From contig NZ_FWXN01000010.1 of the NCBI RefSeq assembly GCF_900176385.1, positions 62,001 through 126,000 on the forward strand: a stretch of 64,000 bases of DNA. Reading direction: 5' to 3'. Positions 35,812-44,385 of the stretch are shown here, one piece after another. The position numbers were made by a program, and so were the translations under genes. The number at the start of each line of letters is the position of its first letter. Positions within the stretch are counted from its first letter, which is position 1. This stretch comes from Janibacter indicus (GTDB taxonomy: Bacteria > Actinomycetota > Actinomycetes > Actinomycetales > Dermatophilaceae). Below the pieces are notes generated by a model, which was not told where the DNA came from, searched no databases, and saw nothing but the letters and a program-made list of their open reading frames with translations.

Positions 35812-36201
35812 ATGTCCACCACCGTCACCTTCGCCGGCAACCTGGCCGAGGCTCCCGAGCTGCTCTACACCCGCGAGAACAAGCCGTTCGTCAGCTGCCG
35901 GGTCTTGGTCAACCGGCGCGTGCAGAACGACGAGGGGGAGTGGGTCAACGACGAGCCCACCGCCCACAACGTCAAGATCTTCGGCACCGCCGCCACCCAC
36001 GTACACGACAGCTGCGGATCCGGTGACCCGATCTTCGTCCACGGCCTCGAGCGCACCGAGAGCTGGCCGGACAAGGAGACCGGCGAGAAGCGCACCAAGG
36101 ACGTCGTGGTCGTCGACAACCGCTTCGGCGAAGTCGGCGTCTCGCTCAAGTACGTCTCCGCGCGCATCGAGCGCGCCACCCGCCCGGCCCAGGCCAGCTG
36201 A
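35812..36201 (+). CDS. ssb: single-stranded DNA-binding protein
   Basis: 129 residues starting MSTTVTFAGNLAEAPELLYT. OB-fold features follow (PFVSCRVLVNRRVQNDEGEW, AHNVKIFGTAATHVHDSCGS, GDPIFVHGLERTESWPD, LKYVSARIERATR). It lacks the acidic C-terminal tip that binds replication partners in housekeeping SSB, common in plasmid and phage forms. It opens a run of co-directional genes (DUF4192, small ORF, dprA). Confidence 0.85.
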   Translation: MSTTVTFAGNLAEAPELLYTRENKPFVSCRVLVNRRVQNDEGEWVNDEPTAHNVKIFGTAATHVHDSCGSGDPIFVHGLERTESWPDKETGEKRTKDVVVVDNRFGEVGVSLKYVSARIERATRPAQAS

Positions 36202-36217
36202 CCGCGCGGAGGTTTCC

Positions 36218-37246
36218 ATGGATCTCGTCGTACAGTCCCCGGACGAGCTGCTCGCCGCAGTGCCGCACGTCCTCGGCTTCAAGCCTGAGGAGTCGATCGT
36301 CCTCGTCCCCTTCCGGCCCGGGCTCCCCATCACCCGCGTCGACCTGCCGAAGACGGCCGCCGACCGCGAGGAAGTGTGGGACGCCATCAGCGGCCCCTAC
36401 GGCCGCCACGCCCGACCCGGCTCGCGCCTGGCGATCCTCTGCTTCACTGACGACCGCCGCAGCGCCGAGCTGGCCAGCCAGCACCTGTCCAACCGCCTCG
36501 AGACCGTGGGCATCACCACCCACATCCGGCTATGGGCCGACGGCGAGCGGTGGCGTGAGTTCAATACCGGCTCCACCGGCCTGCAGAACCCGGCGACCGC
36601 TGAGCGGATCGCGGCCGCGACCGTGCTGACCGGCGCCGCCCAGCCAGCCGCCAGCAGGGCCTCCCTGGCTGCGTCCATGGTCGGCGACCGTGAGCCGATC
36701 GCCCAGCTGATCCCCGCGGCCCGGGCCGCGGCCGCGGACAGCACTCCCGCCCTGGAGCGGGACTGGGCCCTGGACCGCCTCGAGCAGTTCCACACCGACG
36801 GCAACCGGCTCTCCGACGTCGACGGCGCACGGATGCTCGTCGCCCTGGAGTCGATCGGTACCCGCGACGCGGTCTGGGAGGACATGAGCCGGGAGAACCA
36901 CACCTCCCACATGGCCCTCTGGAACGACCTCACCCGCCGCGCCCCCGACGAGGTCCGCGCAGCGCCGGCCTCCATGCTCGGCTTCGCCAGTTGGCTGCAC
37001 GGCGACGGTGCCAAGGCCTGGTGCGCACTCGACCAGGTGCCCGCCGACCGGCCCTACTCCATGGCCGCCGTCGTCGCCTCCGCCCTGCAGAACGGCATCC
37101 ACCCCCGCGAGTGGGATCGATACCAGACCCAGATGCGCGATCTCGCCGGCGAGCTCGACGAGTCCTACGTGCCCAAGCCTCCCGGCCAGCAGCGCGACAT
37201 CCCGGGCACGCCGCCCGTCACCGACCGCCCGGCCCCGGGCCGCTGA
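36218..37246 (+). CDS. DUF4192 domain protein
   Basis: 342 residues. The N-terminus MDLVVQSPDELLAAVPHVLG then FKPEESIVLVPFRPGLPITR is diagnostic of DUF4192, an actinobacterial family of unknown function. The middle is helical, and the C-terminal tail is Pro-rich. It starts 17 bp after ssb and precedes a small gene and dprA. On actinobacterial plasmids DUF4192 proteins often occur with DNA-processing genes, as here. Confidence 0.85.
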   Translation: MDLVVQSPDELLAAVPHVLGFKPEESIVLVPFRPGLPITRVDLPKTAADREEVWDAISGPYGRHARPGSRLAILCFTDDRRSAELASQHLSNRLETVGITTHIRLWADGERWREFNTGSTGLQNPATAERIAAATVLTGAAQPAASRASLAASMVGDREPIAQLIPAARAAAADSTPALERDWALDRLEQFHTDGNRLSDVDGARMLVALESIGTRDAVWEDMSRENHTSHMALWNDLTRRAPDEVRAAPASMLGFASWLHGDGAKAWCALDQVPADRPYSMAAVVASALQNGIHPREWDRYQTQMRDLAGELDESYVPKPPGQQRDIPGTPPVTDRPAPGR

Positions 37247-37260
37247 GAAGGGACACCGCG

Positions 37261-37425
37261 ATGAACTACGACGACACCGACCCGATCGACGACGTCCAGC
37301 CCAGCGCCACCGAGCGCCAGCTGCGCCGCCTGGTGGTGCCAGAGCCCGCGGCCTACGCCCCTGACAAGCGCCTCGACATCATCCACGCCCCCGACCTCGA
37401 CCTGCTGTGGGGAGGCCAGGCATGA
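37261..37425 (+). CDS. small acidic hypothetical protein
   Basis: 54 residues (MNYDDTDPIDDVQPSATERQ then LRRLVVPEPAAYAPDKRLDI), between DUF4192 (15-bp gap) and dprA (ATGA overlap). GAGAAGGGA is a good ribosome site. No family recognised; tight packing argues that it is a real gene of the operon. Confidence 0.6.
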   Translation: MNYDDTDPIDDVQPSATERQLRRLVVPEPAAYAPDKRLDIIHAPDLDLLWGGQA

Positions 37426-38453
37426 GCGCCGACGTCGACGACGCTGACCGGCTCGCCCGCGTCACCCTCAGTCGGACCATCGAGCCTGGAGATCTCCGCG
37501 TCACCGGCCTGGTCGGCGAGCTCGGCGCCGGCAAGGTCCTGGACTACCTCGAGGCCGCCGGCGAGGTGGAGAACCACTGGGGCTTCGGCATCGCCCAGGA
37601 GCTCGGCCGCGTCGACCCCGCCCAGGTCCTCGAGCAGGCCGCCGCCCGAGGCATCCGCTTCATCGTCCCCGGCGACACCGAGTGGCCCACCCAGCTCGGC
37701 GCACTCCGCAACACCGGCGCGCTCCACGACCGCGGCGGCGAACCCGTCGGCCTGTGGGTCCGCGGAGTCCATGACCTGCGCCAGTTCGCCTGCAACGCCG
37801 TGGCGGTGGTCGGCTCACGATCCGCCACCAGCTACGGCACCGAGCAGGCAACCGAGCTGAGCCGCGACCTCGCAGCCATGGGCCACACCGTCGTCAGCGG
37901 CCTCGCCTACGGCGTCGACCAGGCGGCCCACCGCGGCGCCCTCGTCGCCGGCGGCCCGACCATCGCCGTCCTGCCCGGCGGCGTCGACCGGCCCTACCCG
38001 GCCGCACACGCCCAGCTGCTCGAGGCGATCGCCGAACGCGGCCTGGTCGTCTCGGAGGCACCTCCGGGAGCCGGCCCCACCCGAACCCGCTTCCTGGCCC
38101 GGAACAGGATCGTCGCCGGCCTCGCCGAAGGAACCGTGGTCGTCGAGGGCGCCGTGCGCAGCGGCGCGATCAACACTGCCCACTGGACCACCAACCTGCA
38201 CCGACCCCTCATGGGCGTCCCTGGTCCCGTGAGCAGCGTGGCCTCCACCGGCGTGAACCAGCTGATCCGTCTCGGCCAGGCCAGCATGGTCACCAACGCC
38301 CAGGACGTCATCACCGATGTCATGACCCACGCTGCCAGGTCAGTAGCTGGTGGCGCTGAGCAGCTCGACGAGTCCTTCGTCCCGGGCCCGGTGCGCTCCA
38401 CGCAGCGCGCGGTTCCCAGCCCGGCCGCCGGGGTTTCCGCGCCCCTCCGATGA
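37422..38453 (+). CDS. dprA: DNA-processing protein DprA (Smf)
   Basis: 343 residues from ATG 37422. The Rossmann-type DprA domain is complete: IRFIVPGDTEWPTQLGALRN, VAVVGSRSATSYGTEQATEL, VVSGLAYGVDQAAHRGALVA, GPTIAVLPGGVDRPYPAAHA, then RNRIVAGLAEGTVVVEGAVR. DprA loads RecA on single-stranded DNA; a copy on an island next to ssb suggests processing of incoming single strands or an effector role in defence. There is no clear C-terminal winged-helix domain, only a short tail. Confidence 0.92.
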   Translation: MSADVDDADRLARVTLSRTIEPGDLRVTGLVGELGAGKVLDYLEAAGEVENHWGFGIAQELGRVDPAQVLEQAAARGIRFIVPGDTEWPTQLGALRNTGALHDRGGEPVGLWVRGVHDLRQFACNAVAVVGSRSATSYGTEQATELSRDLAAMGHTVVSGLAYGVDQAAHRGALVAGGPTIAVLPGGVDRPYPAAHAQLLEAIAERGLVVSEAPPGAGPTRTRFLARNRIVAGLAEGTVVVEGAVRSGAINTAHWTTNLHRPLMGVPGPVSSVASTGVNQLIRLGQASMVTNAQDVITDVMTHAARSVAGGAEQLDESFVPGPVRSTQRAVPSPAAGVSAPLR

Positions 38454-38519
38454 AGCCTCAACTGGCGCCTGTGGATAACCCGATTTGGGTCTGAACGCAC
38501 ACCTACTCTGCTGAGAGTT

Positions 38520-38526
38520 CCTAGGT
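38520..38526 (+). promoter_or_regulatory. third CCTAGGT motif, before the membrane-protein gene
   Basis: CCTAGGT 52 bp upstream of ATG 38572, the same distance as in the two repeats at 35215 and 35758; the surrounding bases are less similar. TACTCT about 12 bp upstream of it could be a -10 box, which would put CCTAGGT near the transcript start. Confidence 0.4.
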
Positions 38527-38571
38527 CTCGTCGGCGCCGCCGACCCGACCGCACCTCGGGAGGAAGACACC

Positions 38572-39681
38572 ATGAACAACCCACCGCGGAACACGCCGCG
38601 AGACGAACCGACACCCCACGAGTCCAGCGACCGCCCTGCCCCATGGGTCCTGGACCTCGGCCTCGAGGTCGCATCGGGCCGCCGTCCCTGGTTGCAGCCC
38701 CTCGCGGGCGCTGCGCTCCTATTCGGCACGCCGTTCCTGATCAAGATGATCGGCGGGGCCGACCTGGCGGCCGCCGAGAAGGCGCCCGAGCTGGCCGCGT
38801 TCATCGATCAGCTGACCGGTTTCGTGACGGCGTTCTCGTGGGTGCTGGCGGGAATCTCCCTCGTCCTCGGGGTCGGCTACTGGTTCATCTGCCGCCACGC
38901 CTACGCCGCCTGGTGCTCGCTGCCCGAGGAGGAACGTGAGGAGCTGGCGCGGCAGCGCGTAGAGGCGCTGAGCCGGGCACTGGCCAGGCTCGGAGGTATC
39001 GACCCAGCAGGGCTCCCGATCACGTCTGAGGATCTGGAGCAGCTGGGAGACCGCCACCGCCTCCTCCTCGAGGACCTCCGTGTGCGATCCAGCCAGACAG
39101 CCACGCAGATCTGCGCCGGAGCTCGAGCACGGACCGACGACCTGGTGATGGCCGGCCGGCTCCACCGCGCCCTGTCCAAGGACACCATCGTCCGGCCCCC
39201 GCACGCCGCGAGCAGCGCCACGGACCCGCGCGTGCTCGCACTTGTCGAGCTCGACACGGAGATCCAGGCAGAGGCCGCGGCGATCGGGGAGTCCCTGGAC
39301 ACCGGTCACTGCAACTGCGACCAGGACACCCACGAGCGCCTCATCCGCGCCGGCGACCTTGCCCACGCTCGCCTCCACGGCATCGACCCGGAGGACCCGA
39401 GGGCGCAGAGCGCCGCCCGGCCGCGATCGCGCTGGATCTCCCGCGTGATCTGGACGGGCGTTGCCCTCGCCATCGCCGCACTGCCGATCGGGATGTTGAC
39501 AGCGATTCCCTCGGTGACGATCAGCGCACTCGGCCTGACTCTCACTGGCGCCGGGTTCCTCGTTGAGAACCGCCGCGTCGGCGGCCGAGCTGCGACCCCG
39601 GGCGACCGGCTGCGCAGTCGCCTGTTCGTCATCACCTGGCTCCTGGTCGTGGCCTGCGCCGCAGCAGCGCTTCTGGCGTAG
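38572..39681 (+). CDS. membrane protein with long cytoplasmic domain, function unknown
   Basis: 369 residues. Two hydrophobic helices near the N-terminus (LQPLAGAALLFGTPFLIKMI and a FVTAFSWVLAGISLVLGVGY segment), a long Arg/Glu-rich helical cytoplasmic part (about 130-290), and two or three helices at the end (IWTGVALAIAALPIGMLTAI; FVITWLLVVACAAAALLA). GGGAGGAAGACACC provides the ribosome site. Not recognised; possibly a sensor or anchor in the element's own biology. Confidence 0.65.
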   Translation: MNNPPRNTPRDEPTPHESSDRPAPWVLDLGLEVASGRRPWLQPLAGAALLFGTPFLIKMIGGADLAAAEKAPELAAFIDQLTGFVTAFSWVLAGISLVLGVGYWFICRHAYAAWCSLPEEEREELARQRVEALSRALARLGGIDPAGLPITSEDLEQLGDRHRLLLEDLRVRSSQTATQICAGARARTDDLVMAGRLHRALSKDTIVRPPHAASSATDPRVLALVELDTEIQAEAAAIGESLDTGHCNCDQDTHERLIRAGDLAHARLHGIDPEDPRAQSAARPRSRWISRVIWTGVALAIAALPIGMLTAIPSVTISALGLTLTGAGFLVENRRVGGRAATPGDRLRSRLFVITWLLVVACAAAALLA

Positions 39682-39726
39682 CCGACCACCTGAAACCCAA
39701 CCGAACCGACAAGGGAGGAACCTCCG

Positions 39727-39852
39727 ATGATCACCCTGACCACCGAGCCGCCGGCCGTGTGCGTCGACTGGATGTGGACCGTGAGCGTCGAGCGCGTCCT
39801 GGACGCCGCACCCGACCTGCTCACCTGGGCCGACGCACCTCGCACCGAGTGA
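39727..39852 (+). CDS. 41-residue hypothetical protein
   Basis: ATG 39727 to TGA 39852, encoding MITLTTEPPAVCVDWMWTVS then VERVLDAAPDLLTWADAPRT. A strong Shine-Dalgarno (AAGGGAGGAA) 6-7 bp upstream and close spacing to the next gene (7 bp) support it. Confidence 0.5.
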   Translation: MITLTTEPPAVCVDWMWTVSVERVLDAAPDLLTWADAPRTE

Positions 39853-39859
39853 GCCGACG

Positions 39860-40405
39860 ATGCGCAGCGCCCACACCGAACGGTCGATGCTGGACCGGCT
39901 GAACGTCCGCTACTCGAGCCGCGTCACGAACGGCGGATGGAGCGGGTCCAAGTACCTGCGAGCTGAGCATGTGCCCGCCGGGCTGCGGCTGCAGCGCCAC
40001 CGCATCTGCGACTTCGTGGCGACCTCGATGCACTCGACACCCTGGGCCCGGGAGCAGCCGATGGCCTTCCCGCCCGTGTTCCACGGACACGAGGTCAAGG
40101 TGTCGCGGTCCGACTGGCTCGCCGAGCTGCGCGACCCGTCGAAAGCCGCCGCCTTCCAGCCCCACATGCACTACTGGTGGCTCGTCGCGGCCGCGCGGGA
40201 CATCGTGCGCGATGACCTGCCCGTGGGGTGGGGACTGCTGATCCCCCACGGCCCTCGCACCCTGCGAGTGGTTGTCCCCGCGGTCCTCAACCCCGATCCG
40301 GAGCCCATGCCGCACACCCTGCAGGGAGCCCTGCTGCGTGCCGTGGCCACCACCGAGGCCCGCCTGGCCCACGACGACCTGGACGCACGGAGAGGCGTCA
40401 GCTGA
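39860..40405 (+). CDS. MmcB-like predicted nuclease
   Basis: 181 residues. The segment HRICDFVATSMHSTPWAR, then FHGHEVKVSRSDWLAELRDP and HYWWLVAAARDIVR, then LPVGWGLLIP matches the MmcB family (DUF related to the PD-(D/E)xK fold), where the D...ExK pattern is the metal site (CDF and HEVK). MmcB-type proteins process damaged DNA. Stop overlaps the next start. Confidence 0.7.
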   Translation: MRSAHTERSMLDRLNVRYSSRVTNGGWSGSKYLRAEHVPAGLRLQRHRICDFVATSMHSTPWAREQPMAFPPVFHGHEVKVSRSDWLAELRDPSKAAAFQPHMHYWWLVAAARDIVRDDLPVGWGLLIPHGPRTLRVVVPAVLNPDPEPMPHTLQGALLRAVATTEARLAHDDLDARRGVS

Positions 40406-41400
40406 TGGCGGTCCGGGCGGTGTGCGACTGCGGCTGGTCTCGCCTGTACAAGACCAGGGAGAAGGCGGCGGCCGCCGCCACTGACCACGCCTGTGCCGCC
40501 GGCGTACGCCGCGCGACCCGCAAGCACCGCTGCGCCCGCTGCGGCCTGGAGGCGGTCTACGAGAACGCCGGCGCAACCGAGGCCCGCTACTGGTTCTCCC
40601 GCCACTCGTGCCGCAAGCAGGAAGAGGCGATGCTCCGCGCCGCCCTGGCCGAGGAGCGCGCCGCCGCGGTCGACCGGACACCGAAGCCGTGCCACCACAA
40701 GCAGGCGAACCACCAGCACGGAACCCGCGCCTGCTACGTCCTCGACCGCTGCCGGTGCACGCCGTGCGCGACGGCCAACACCGCCTCAGAAAACGAACGC
40801 AATCGGTTGAAGGCCTATGGCCGCTACCACCGCTACGTCGACGCCTACCCGCTGCGCCTCCACGTCCAGGAGCTGCGCGAGGCCGGGATGGGCCTCAAGA
40901 CGATCGCCGAACGCTCGGGCGTGGCCCACGGCGCGCTGTGGAAGCTGATGTACGGCAAACGCCAGCCTGACGGCTCACAGACGCCCTCGCGGCGGGTCCT
41001 GCGTCAGACCGCAGAGAAGCTCTACGCCCTGGACCCGGCCTGGTCGACGCAGCTGCGTTTGGCTGGCGGAGCGGTGCTCGACCAGGAGCGCTCGGCCGCG
41101 GTGTCGCGGCGGCTGCAGGCGCTCGTCGCGCTTGGATGGTCGATGTCCGAGATCGGACGTCGGCTCGGGCTGCGGCATGCCGCGAACGTGATCCCGATCG
41201 TCCGTGGGGAACGGCGGATGACCGTCGCAACCGCTCGCAAGGCCAACGCTCTGTTCGAGGAGCTGTGCATGACGCTGCCGCCGGCCGACACCGTGCCGCA
41301 ACGCGTCACCGCGACCCGGTCGCGTCGGTACGCGAAGGAACAGGGCTGGGTGCCGCCACTCGCGCTCGAGGACCTAGACGACGAGCTCGGCGTCGCGTGA
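40405..41400 (+). CDS. zinc-ribbon/HTH DNA-binding protein
   Basis: 331 residues from ATG 40405. The N-terminal third is rich in Cys and His pairs (VCDCGWSRLYK, HRCARCGLEAVYENAGA, CHHKQANHQHGTRACYVLDR, CRCTPCATANTASENERNRL), as in actinophage zinc-binding proteins. Two HTH segments follow (MGLKTIAERSGVAHGALWKL and GWSMSEIGRRLGLRHAANVI). The family is common in actinobacterial phages and plasmids with no assigned role; it probably binds DNA as a regulator. Confidence 0.7.
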   Translation: MAVRAVCDCGWSRLYKTREKAAAAATDHACAAGVRRATRKHRCARCGLEAVYENAGATEARYWFSRHSCRKQEEAMLRAALAEERAAAVDRTPKPCHHKQANHQHGTRACYVLDRCRCTPCATANTASENERNRLKAYGRYHRYVDAYPLRLHVQELREAGMGLKTIAERSGVAHGALWKLMYGKRQPDGSQTPSRRVLRQTAEKLYALDPAWSTQLRLAGGAVLDQERSAAVSRRLQALVALGWSMSEIGRRLGLRHAANVIPIVRGERRMTVATARKANALFEELCMTLPPADTVPQRVTATRSRRYAKEQGWVPPLALEDLDDELGVA

Positions 41401-41405
41401 CCGCC

Positions 41406-41672
41406 TCAGTCTCCGGGGCCGGTCCAGTTCGGGTCGACCGGCCCCGGGATCAGGTTCTCGGTCCGCAGCCAGTCCATCTTGACGACCGGCCTGAGCGCTG
41501 CGTCGTCGTGCCAGACCACAAGGGCTTCCCAGCGTCGCCCCTCGCGCTTCCAGTCGAGGATCAGCCCACGCGACGGCTTGAGCCGGCCCGTGTTCCGGAT
41601 CAGCACGAACCGCACATCGCCGTACGGTCGCCAGGCGTCGTTCTTCGGCGGGTTGGCAGACACGGTGCTCAC
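41406..41672 (-). CDS. hypothetical protein, paralog of its neighbour
   Basis: 88 residues from a GTG overlapping the preceding stop. LKPSRGLILDWKREGRRWEA, then LVVWHDDAALRPVVKMDWLR resembles the upstream gene's product (RPGLLLEWRRTGHLWEGRVV, RWATVEEWI). A small beta-rich fold is likely. Not recognised. It is convergent with the zinc-ribbon gene. Confidence 0.6.
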   Translation of the reverse strand: MSTVSANPPKNDAWRPYGDVRFVLIRNTGRLKPSRGLILDWKREGRRWEALVVWHDDAALRPVVKMDWLRTENLIPGPVDPNWTGPGD

Positions 41673-41971
41673 TCCGTGGTGAGCAGCTCTGAGGGGATCC
41701 ACTCCTCGACCGTGGCCCACCGCCCGGGTCTCAGCTGCGCGACGTAGACGACCCTTCCCTCCCACAGGTGCCCGGTCCGTCGCCACTCCAGCAGCAGACC
41801 CGGCCGCGGACGCGCCGCATCGACGGGAACGGAGACCCAGCAGTGCCGCCCCGGGTGCTCGGCACCAGCTGGAGCCGCCGGCGGCCGCGAGTCGACCTGG
41901 GCGTCCTGGTCGACGCGCACGCGATCCTTCAACGGGATCCCCGCCCCGCGTCCGTAACCACCGCCCGCCAT
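41669..41971 (-). CDS. hypothetical protein, paralog of its neighbour
   Basis: 100 residues from ATG 41971, with CCTAGGAGTC upstream providing the ribosome site. The N-terminal 45 residues are Gly/Arg/Pro-rich, and the C-terminal half (RPGLLLEWRRTGHLWEGRVV then YVAQLRPGRWATVEEWI) is a relative of the downstream gene. The two form a translationally coupled tandem duplication, divergent from the nuclease-like genes that start at 42065. Confidence 0.6.
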   Translation of the reverse strand: MAGGGYGRGAGIPLKDRVRVDQDAQVDSRPPAAPAGAEHPGRHCWVSVPVDAARPRPGLLLEWRRTGHLWEGRVVYVAQLRPGRWATVEEWIPSELLTTE

Positions 41972-42064
41972 GACTCCTAGGGTAGAACACGTGTTCGAGG
42001 GCGCGGCGGTCGACGCCGACCCGGAACGGACGCGCGTGTCGGCTCGTTGCCGTAGTTTCTGGCC

Positions 42065-42835
42065 ATGGACAGTCAGGGCCGTGCGTCGATCCGGTTCACG
42101 CTGAACGGCCAGCGCTACGAGCTGGCGCGTGAGGACGTCGAGGCCCGGCTGACCGACGTACCTCCCGACGTGATCCGCAAGCACGCGGTGAGGATCAACG
42201 ACACGTGGTACCCGGCCATCCAGGCCTTCGAGGTCGCCACAGGGGTTCCGCGGTCTGAGTTCATCTCCCACACCGCCCGACGGCACCTGGCCGCGCTGGG
42301 GTTCGAGGTCGCCGGCAACGTCGAATCACGCACGACAGCACCACCCCTGCGCGGCGCGGCGGCCGCGTGGACTGCGCCCCGCCCTACTGCCGCCCCAGTC
42401 GAGGTCGGAGGGGAGTGGCACACCGAGGCCAACGTCCAGGCCGCCCTGGTCACGGCCTTGGCGGGCGAGGGATGGCGCATCCTCTCGGTGGCCAACACCG
42501 CGACCAAGGAGCACGGCATCGACGTGATCGCCGCCCGCGACGGCCGCACCGCCGGGGTGGAGGTCAAGGGATTCCCCAGCCGCAACTACGCCGACCCGGC
42601 CCGTGCCGGCGAGGCCAAGCGCACCAGCCCGAGCACCCAGGCCGGCCACTGGTACTCCCAAGCCGTGCTGGCCGCCATGCGCCTGCGGAGCAAGGAGCCG
42701 GAGTGGGACAGCGTGATCGCCCTGCCCGACTTCCCCCGCTACCGCGACCTGCACGCCGAAACGGCCGGGTCGCTCGCCGCGGCGAAGATCGAGGTCTGGT
42801 GGGTCGACGAGACCGGCACGGTGCACCGCCCTTGA
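42065..42835 (+). CDS. restriction-endonuclease-fold protein
   Basis: 256 residues. The C-terminal part fits a PD-(D/E)xK nuclease: TEANVQAALVTALAGEGW, HGIDVIAARDGRTAGVEVKG with the D...ExK site. The N-terminal 90 residues (SIRFTLNGQRYELAREDVEA, RINDTWYPAIQAFEVATGVP) may be a DNA- or specificity-related module. No cognate methyltransferase is near, so it is not an obvious type II R-M enzyme. It couples by TTGA to the next gene. Confidence 0.65.
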   Translation: MDSQGRASIRFTLNGQRYELAREDVEARLTDVPPDVIRKHAVRINDTWYPAIQAFEVATGVPRSEFISHTARRHLAALGFEVAGNVESRTTAPPLRGAAAAWTAPRPTAAPVEVGGEWHTEANVQAALVTALAGEGWRILSVANTATKEHGIDVIAARDGRTAGVEVKGFPSRNYADPARAGEAKRTSPSTQAGHWYSQAVLAAMRLRSKEPEWDSVIALPDFPRYRDLHAETAGSLAAAKIEVWWVDETGTVHRP

Positions 42836-43539
42836 CGGCCTCGAGGTGGTATCGCCGCCCGGCCGGAGACGGCCTGGTGCTCCGGAAGGTCCCGCGCCTG
42901 GCCAGCTGGAACAAGGCCACCGACCCTGACCAAGTCCGGCTCCGCGAGTACCTCGAGGACACCGCCGAGTTGCTGGCGCCCCACCTGGTGGCCAGCGGCC
43001 CCTGGGTGCTGTCGCTCGAGGTCGGCCTACCCAGGGGACGCGACCTCGCTGACATGGCCGACCTGGACAACTACGCCTTCCCGCTGGCCACCCGGCTCCG
43101 CAACGAGGACCTCGTGGCGGTGTGGTGCACCAAGCGGCACGCCGACACCTCGCGGGTCCTCGTCGCCCCGGCGGCCGAGACGGCAGGTCCACGCGATACC
43201 TACACGGTCCGCACCACCGCCTCGGCCTCGACGGCGGCGTACAAGGCGCAGGTCCGTGCCGCGGTCCTCGACGCCGCGGCGATCCCCGCCGGCGCCGTGC
43301 AGCTGCAGCTGTCCTTCGTCGTCGGTCGGCAGCGCAATTGGCTGACCCTGTGGAAGCCCACGATCGATGCTCTCGACCCACTGCTGGGCCGCACCCGCGA
43401 GGACCGCGACTGGCATCCCCAGGACGGGCGGATCACCGACCTCGGCCTGCACGTCCTGGTCGATCCCTCACTTGGCCACGACGTGCTGGTCAGCATCGCC
43501 GCGGCTCCAGCCGCCCCCGGAACGGAAGATCCCGCATGA
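42832..43539 (+). CDS. RusA-like protein, tentative
   Basis: 235 residues if the TTG at 42832 that overlaps the previous stop is the start. The block RDLADMADLDNYAFPLATRL recalls the D-x-D-N motif of RusA-type Holliday junction resolvases, and strands on both sides (WVLSLEVGLP; VQLQLSFVVGRQRNW) fit a small alpha/beta fold. The match is weak. Its place between nuclease-like genes supports a nucleic-acid role. Confidence 0.45.
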   Translation: MTASRWYRRPAGDGLVLRKVPRLASWNKATDPDQVRLREYLEDTAELLAPHLVASGPWVLSLEVGLPRGRDLADMADLDNYAFPLATRLRNEDLVAVWCTKRHADTSRVLVAPAAETAGPRDTYTVRTTASASTAAYKAQVRAAVLDAAAIPAGAVQLQLSFVVGRQRNWLTLWKPTIDALDPLLGRTREDRDWHPQDGRITDLGLHVLVDPSLGHDVLVSIAAAPAAPGTEDPA

Positions 43540-44345
43540 CGCTCACCTTCGCCTCGATCATCGCCAGCGCGGGCCTCGACTCGGCCGCGGCCCTGGTCAT
43601 CCGGCACGCCTACGTGCGCGAGCACGAGGACGGGACCGTAGGCCTTCACGGCGACTCCTCGGACGAGGAGATCTTGGCCTACACGAGCGTCCAGGTGGCC
43701 AACCCCCGGATCTTCCCGGCGCAGCCTCCAGGCGTCTGGATCGTGTTCCGCCCCGAGGGCGGAGACCGCGCCCGGTTGTGGTCGGTCCTGGTGAACCATG
43801 GTGAGACGCAGAACGACGGCCTACGTCGCACCTTCCACCTCGAGCACTCGGAGCTGATGAGTGACCTGCGGAACCGGCTCGTCATCGGGTGGCGCTCCCC
43901 GCGGACGTGGCGGATCCACGCGACCACCGCGGCCGCGTACCCGGTGATGGAGATCGCCGACGCCGAGCCGGTGAGGTTCCCCGGATTCGACGCGCTCACG
44001 CTGGACTACCCCCAGCTGCAGGCCGTCATCCGCGAGCACCGCTACGCCGCCTGGCGCACCGCCCTCTCGTCCGTGATCGGGGTCTACCTCATCACCGACA
44101 CCCGCGACGGTCGTCACTACGTGGGCAAAGCCGACGGCGCCGAGAACATCCTGCAGCGCTGGGCCGCGTATGCGACCAACGGTCACGGCGGCAACGTCGA
44201 GCTCCGCAACCTGAATCCGTCCAGCTTCCGGCTGTCGGTGCTGAGGGTTTTCGATCCCGCGACCCCGACTCGCGAGATCGACGCCGCCGAGAGTCACTAC
44301 AAGTACGCGCTCGACTCCCGCCGACACGGCCTCAATCGCAACTGA
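43536..44345 (+). CDS. GIY-YIG nuclease domain protein
   Basis: 269 residues from ATG 43536, overlapping the previous stop. The C-terminal domain has IGVYLITDTRDGRHYVGKAD, then ILQRWAAYATNGHGGNVELR and a late DAAESHYKYAL helix, matching GIY-YIG endonucleases (Tyr, Arg and Glu of the site present). The N-terminal 170 residues, with IRHAYVREHEDGTVGLHGDS, look like a separate specificity domain, as in other fused GIY-YIG effectors of phage or defence origin. Confidence 0.78.
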   Translation: MTLTFASIIASAGLDSAAALVIRHAYVREHEDGTVGLHGDSSDEEILAYTSVQVANPRIFPAQPPGVWIVFRPEGGDRARLWSVLVNHGETQNDGLRRTFHLEHSELMSDLRNRLVIGWRSPRTWRIHATTAAAYPVMEIADAEPVRFPGFDALTLDYPQLQAVIREHRYAAWRTALSSVIGVYLITDTRDGRHYVGKADGAENILQRWAAYATNGHGGNVELRNLNPSSFRLSVLRVFDPATPTREIDAAESHYKYALDSRRHGLNRN

Positions 44346-44385
44346 TACAGCGACTTGCGTCGGCCGTCTCCGGCAGAGTGCCCTC

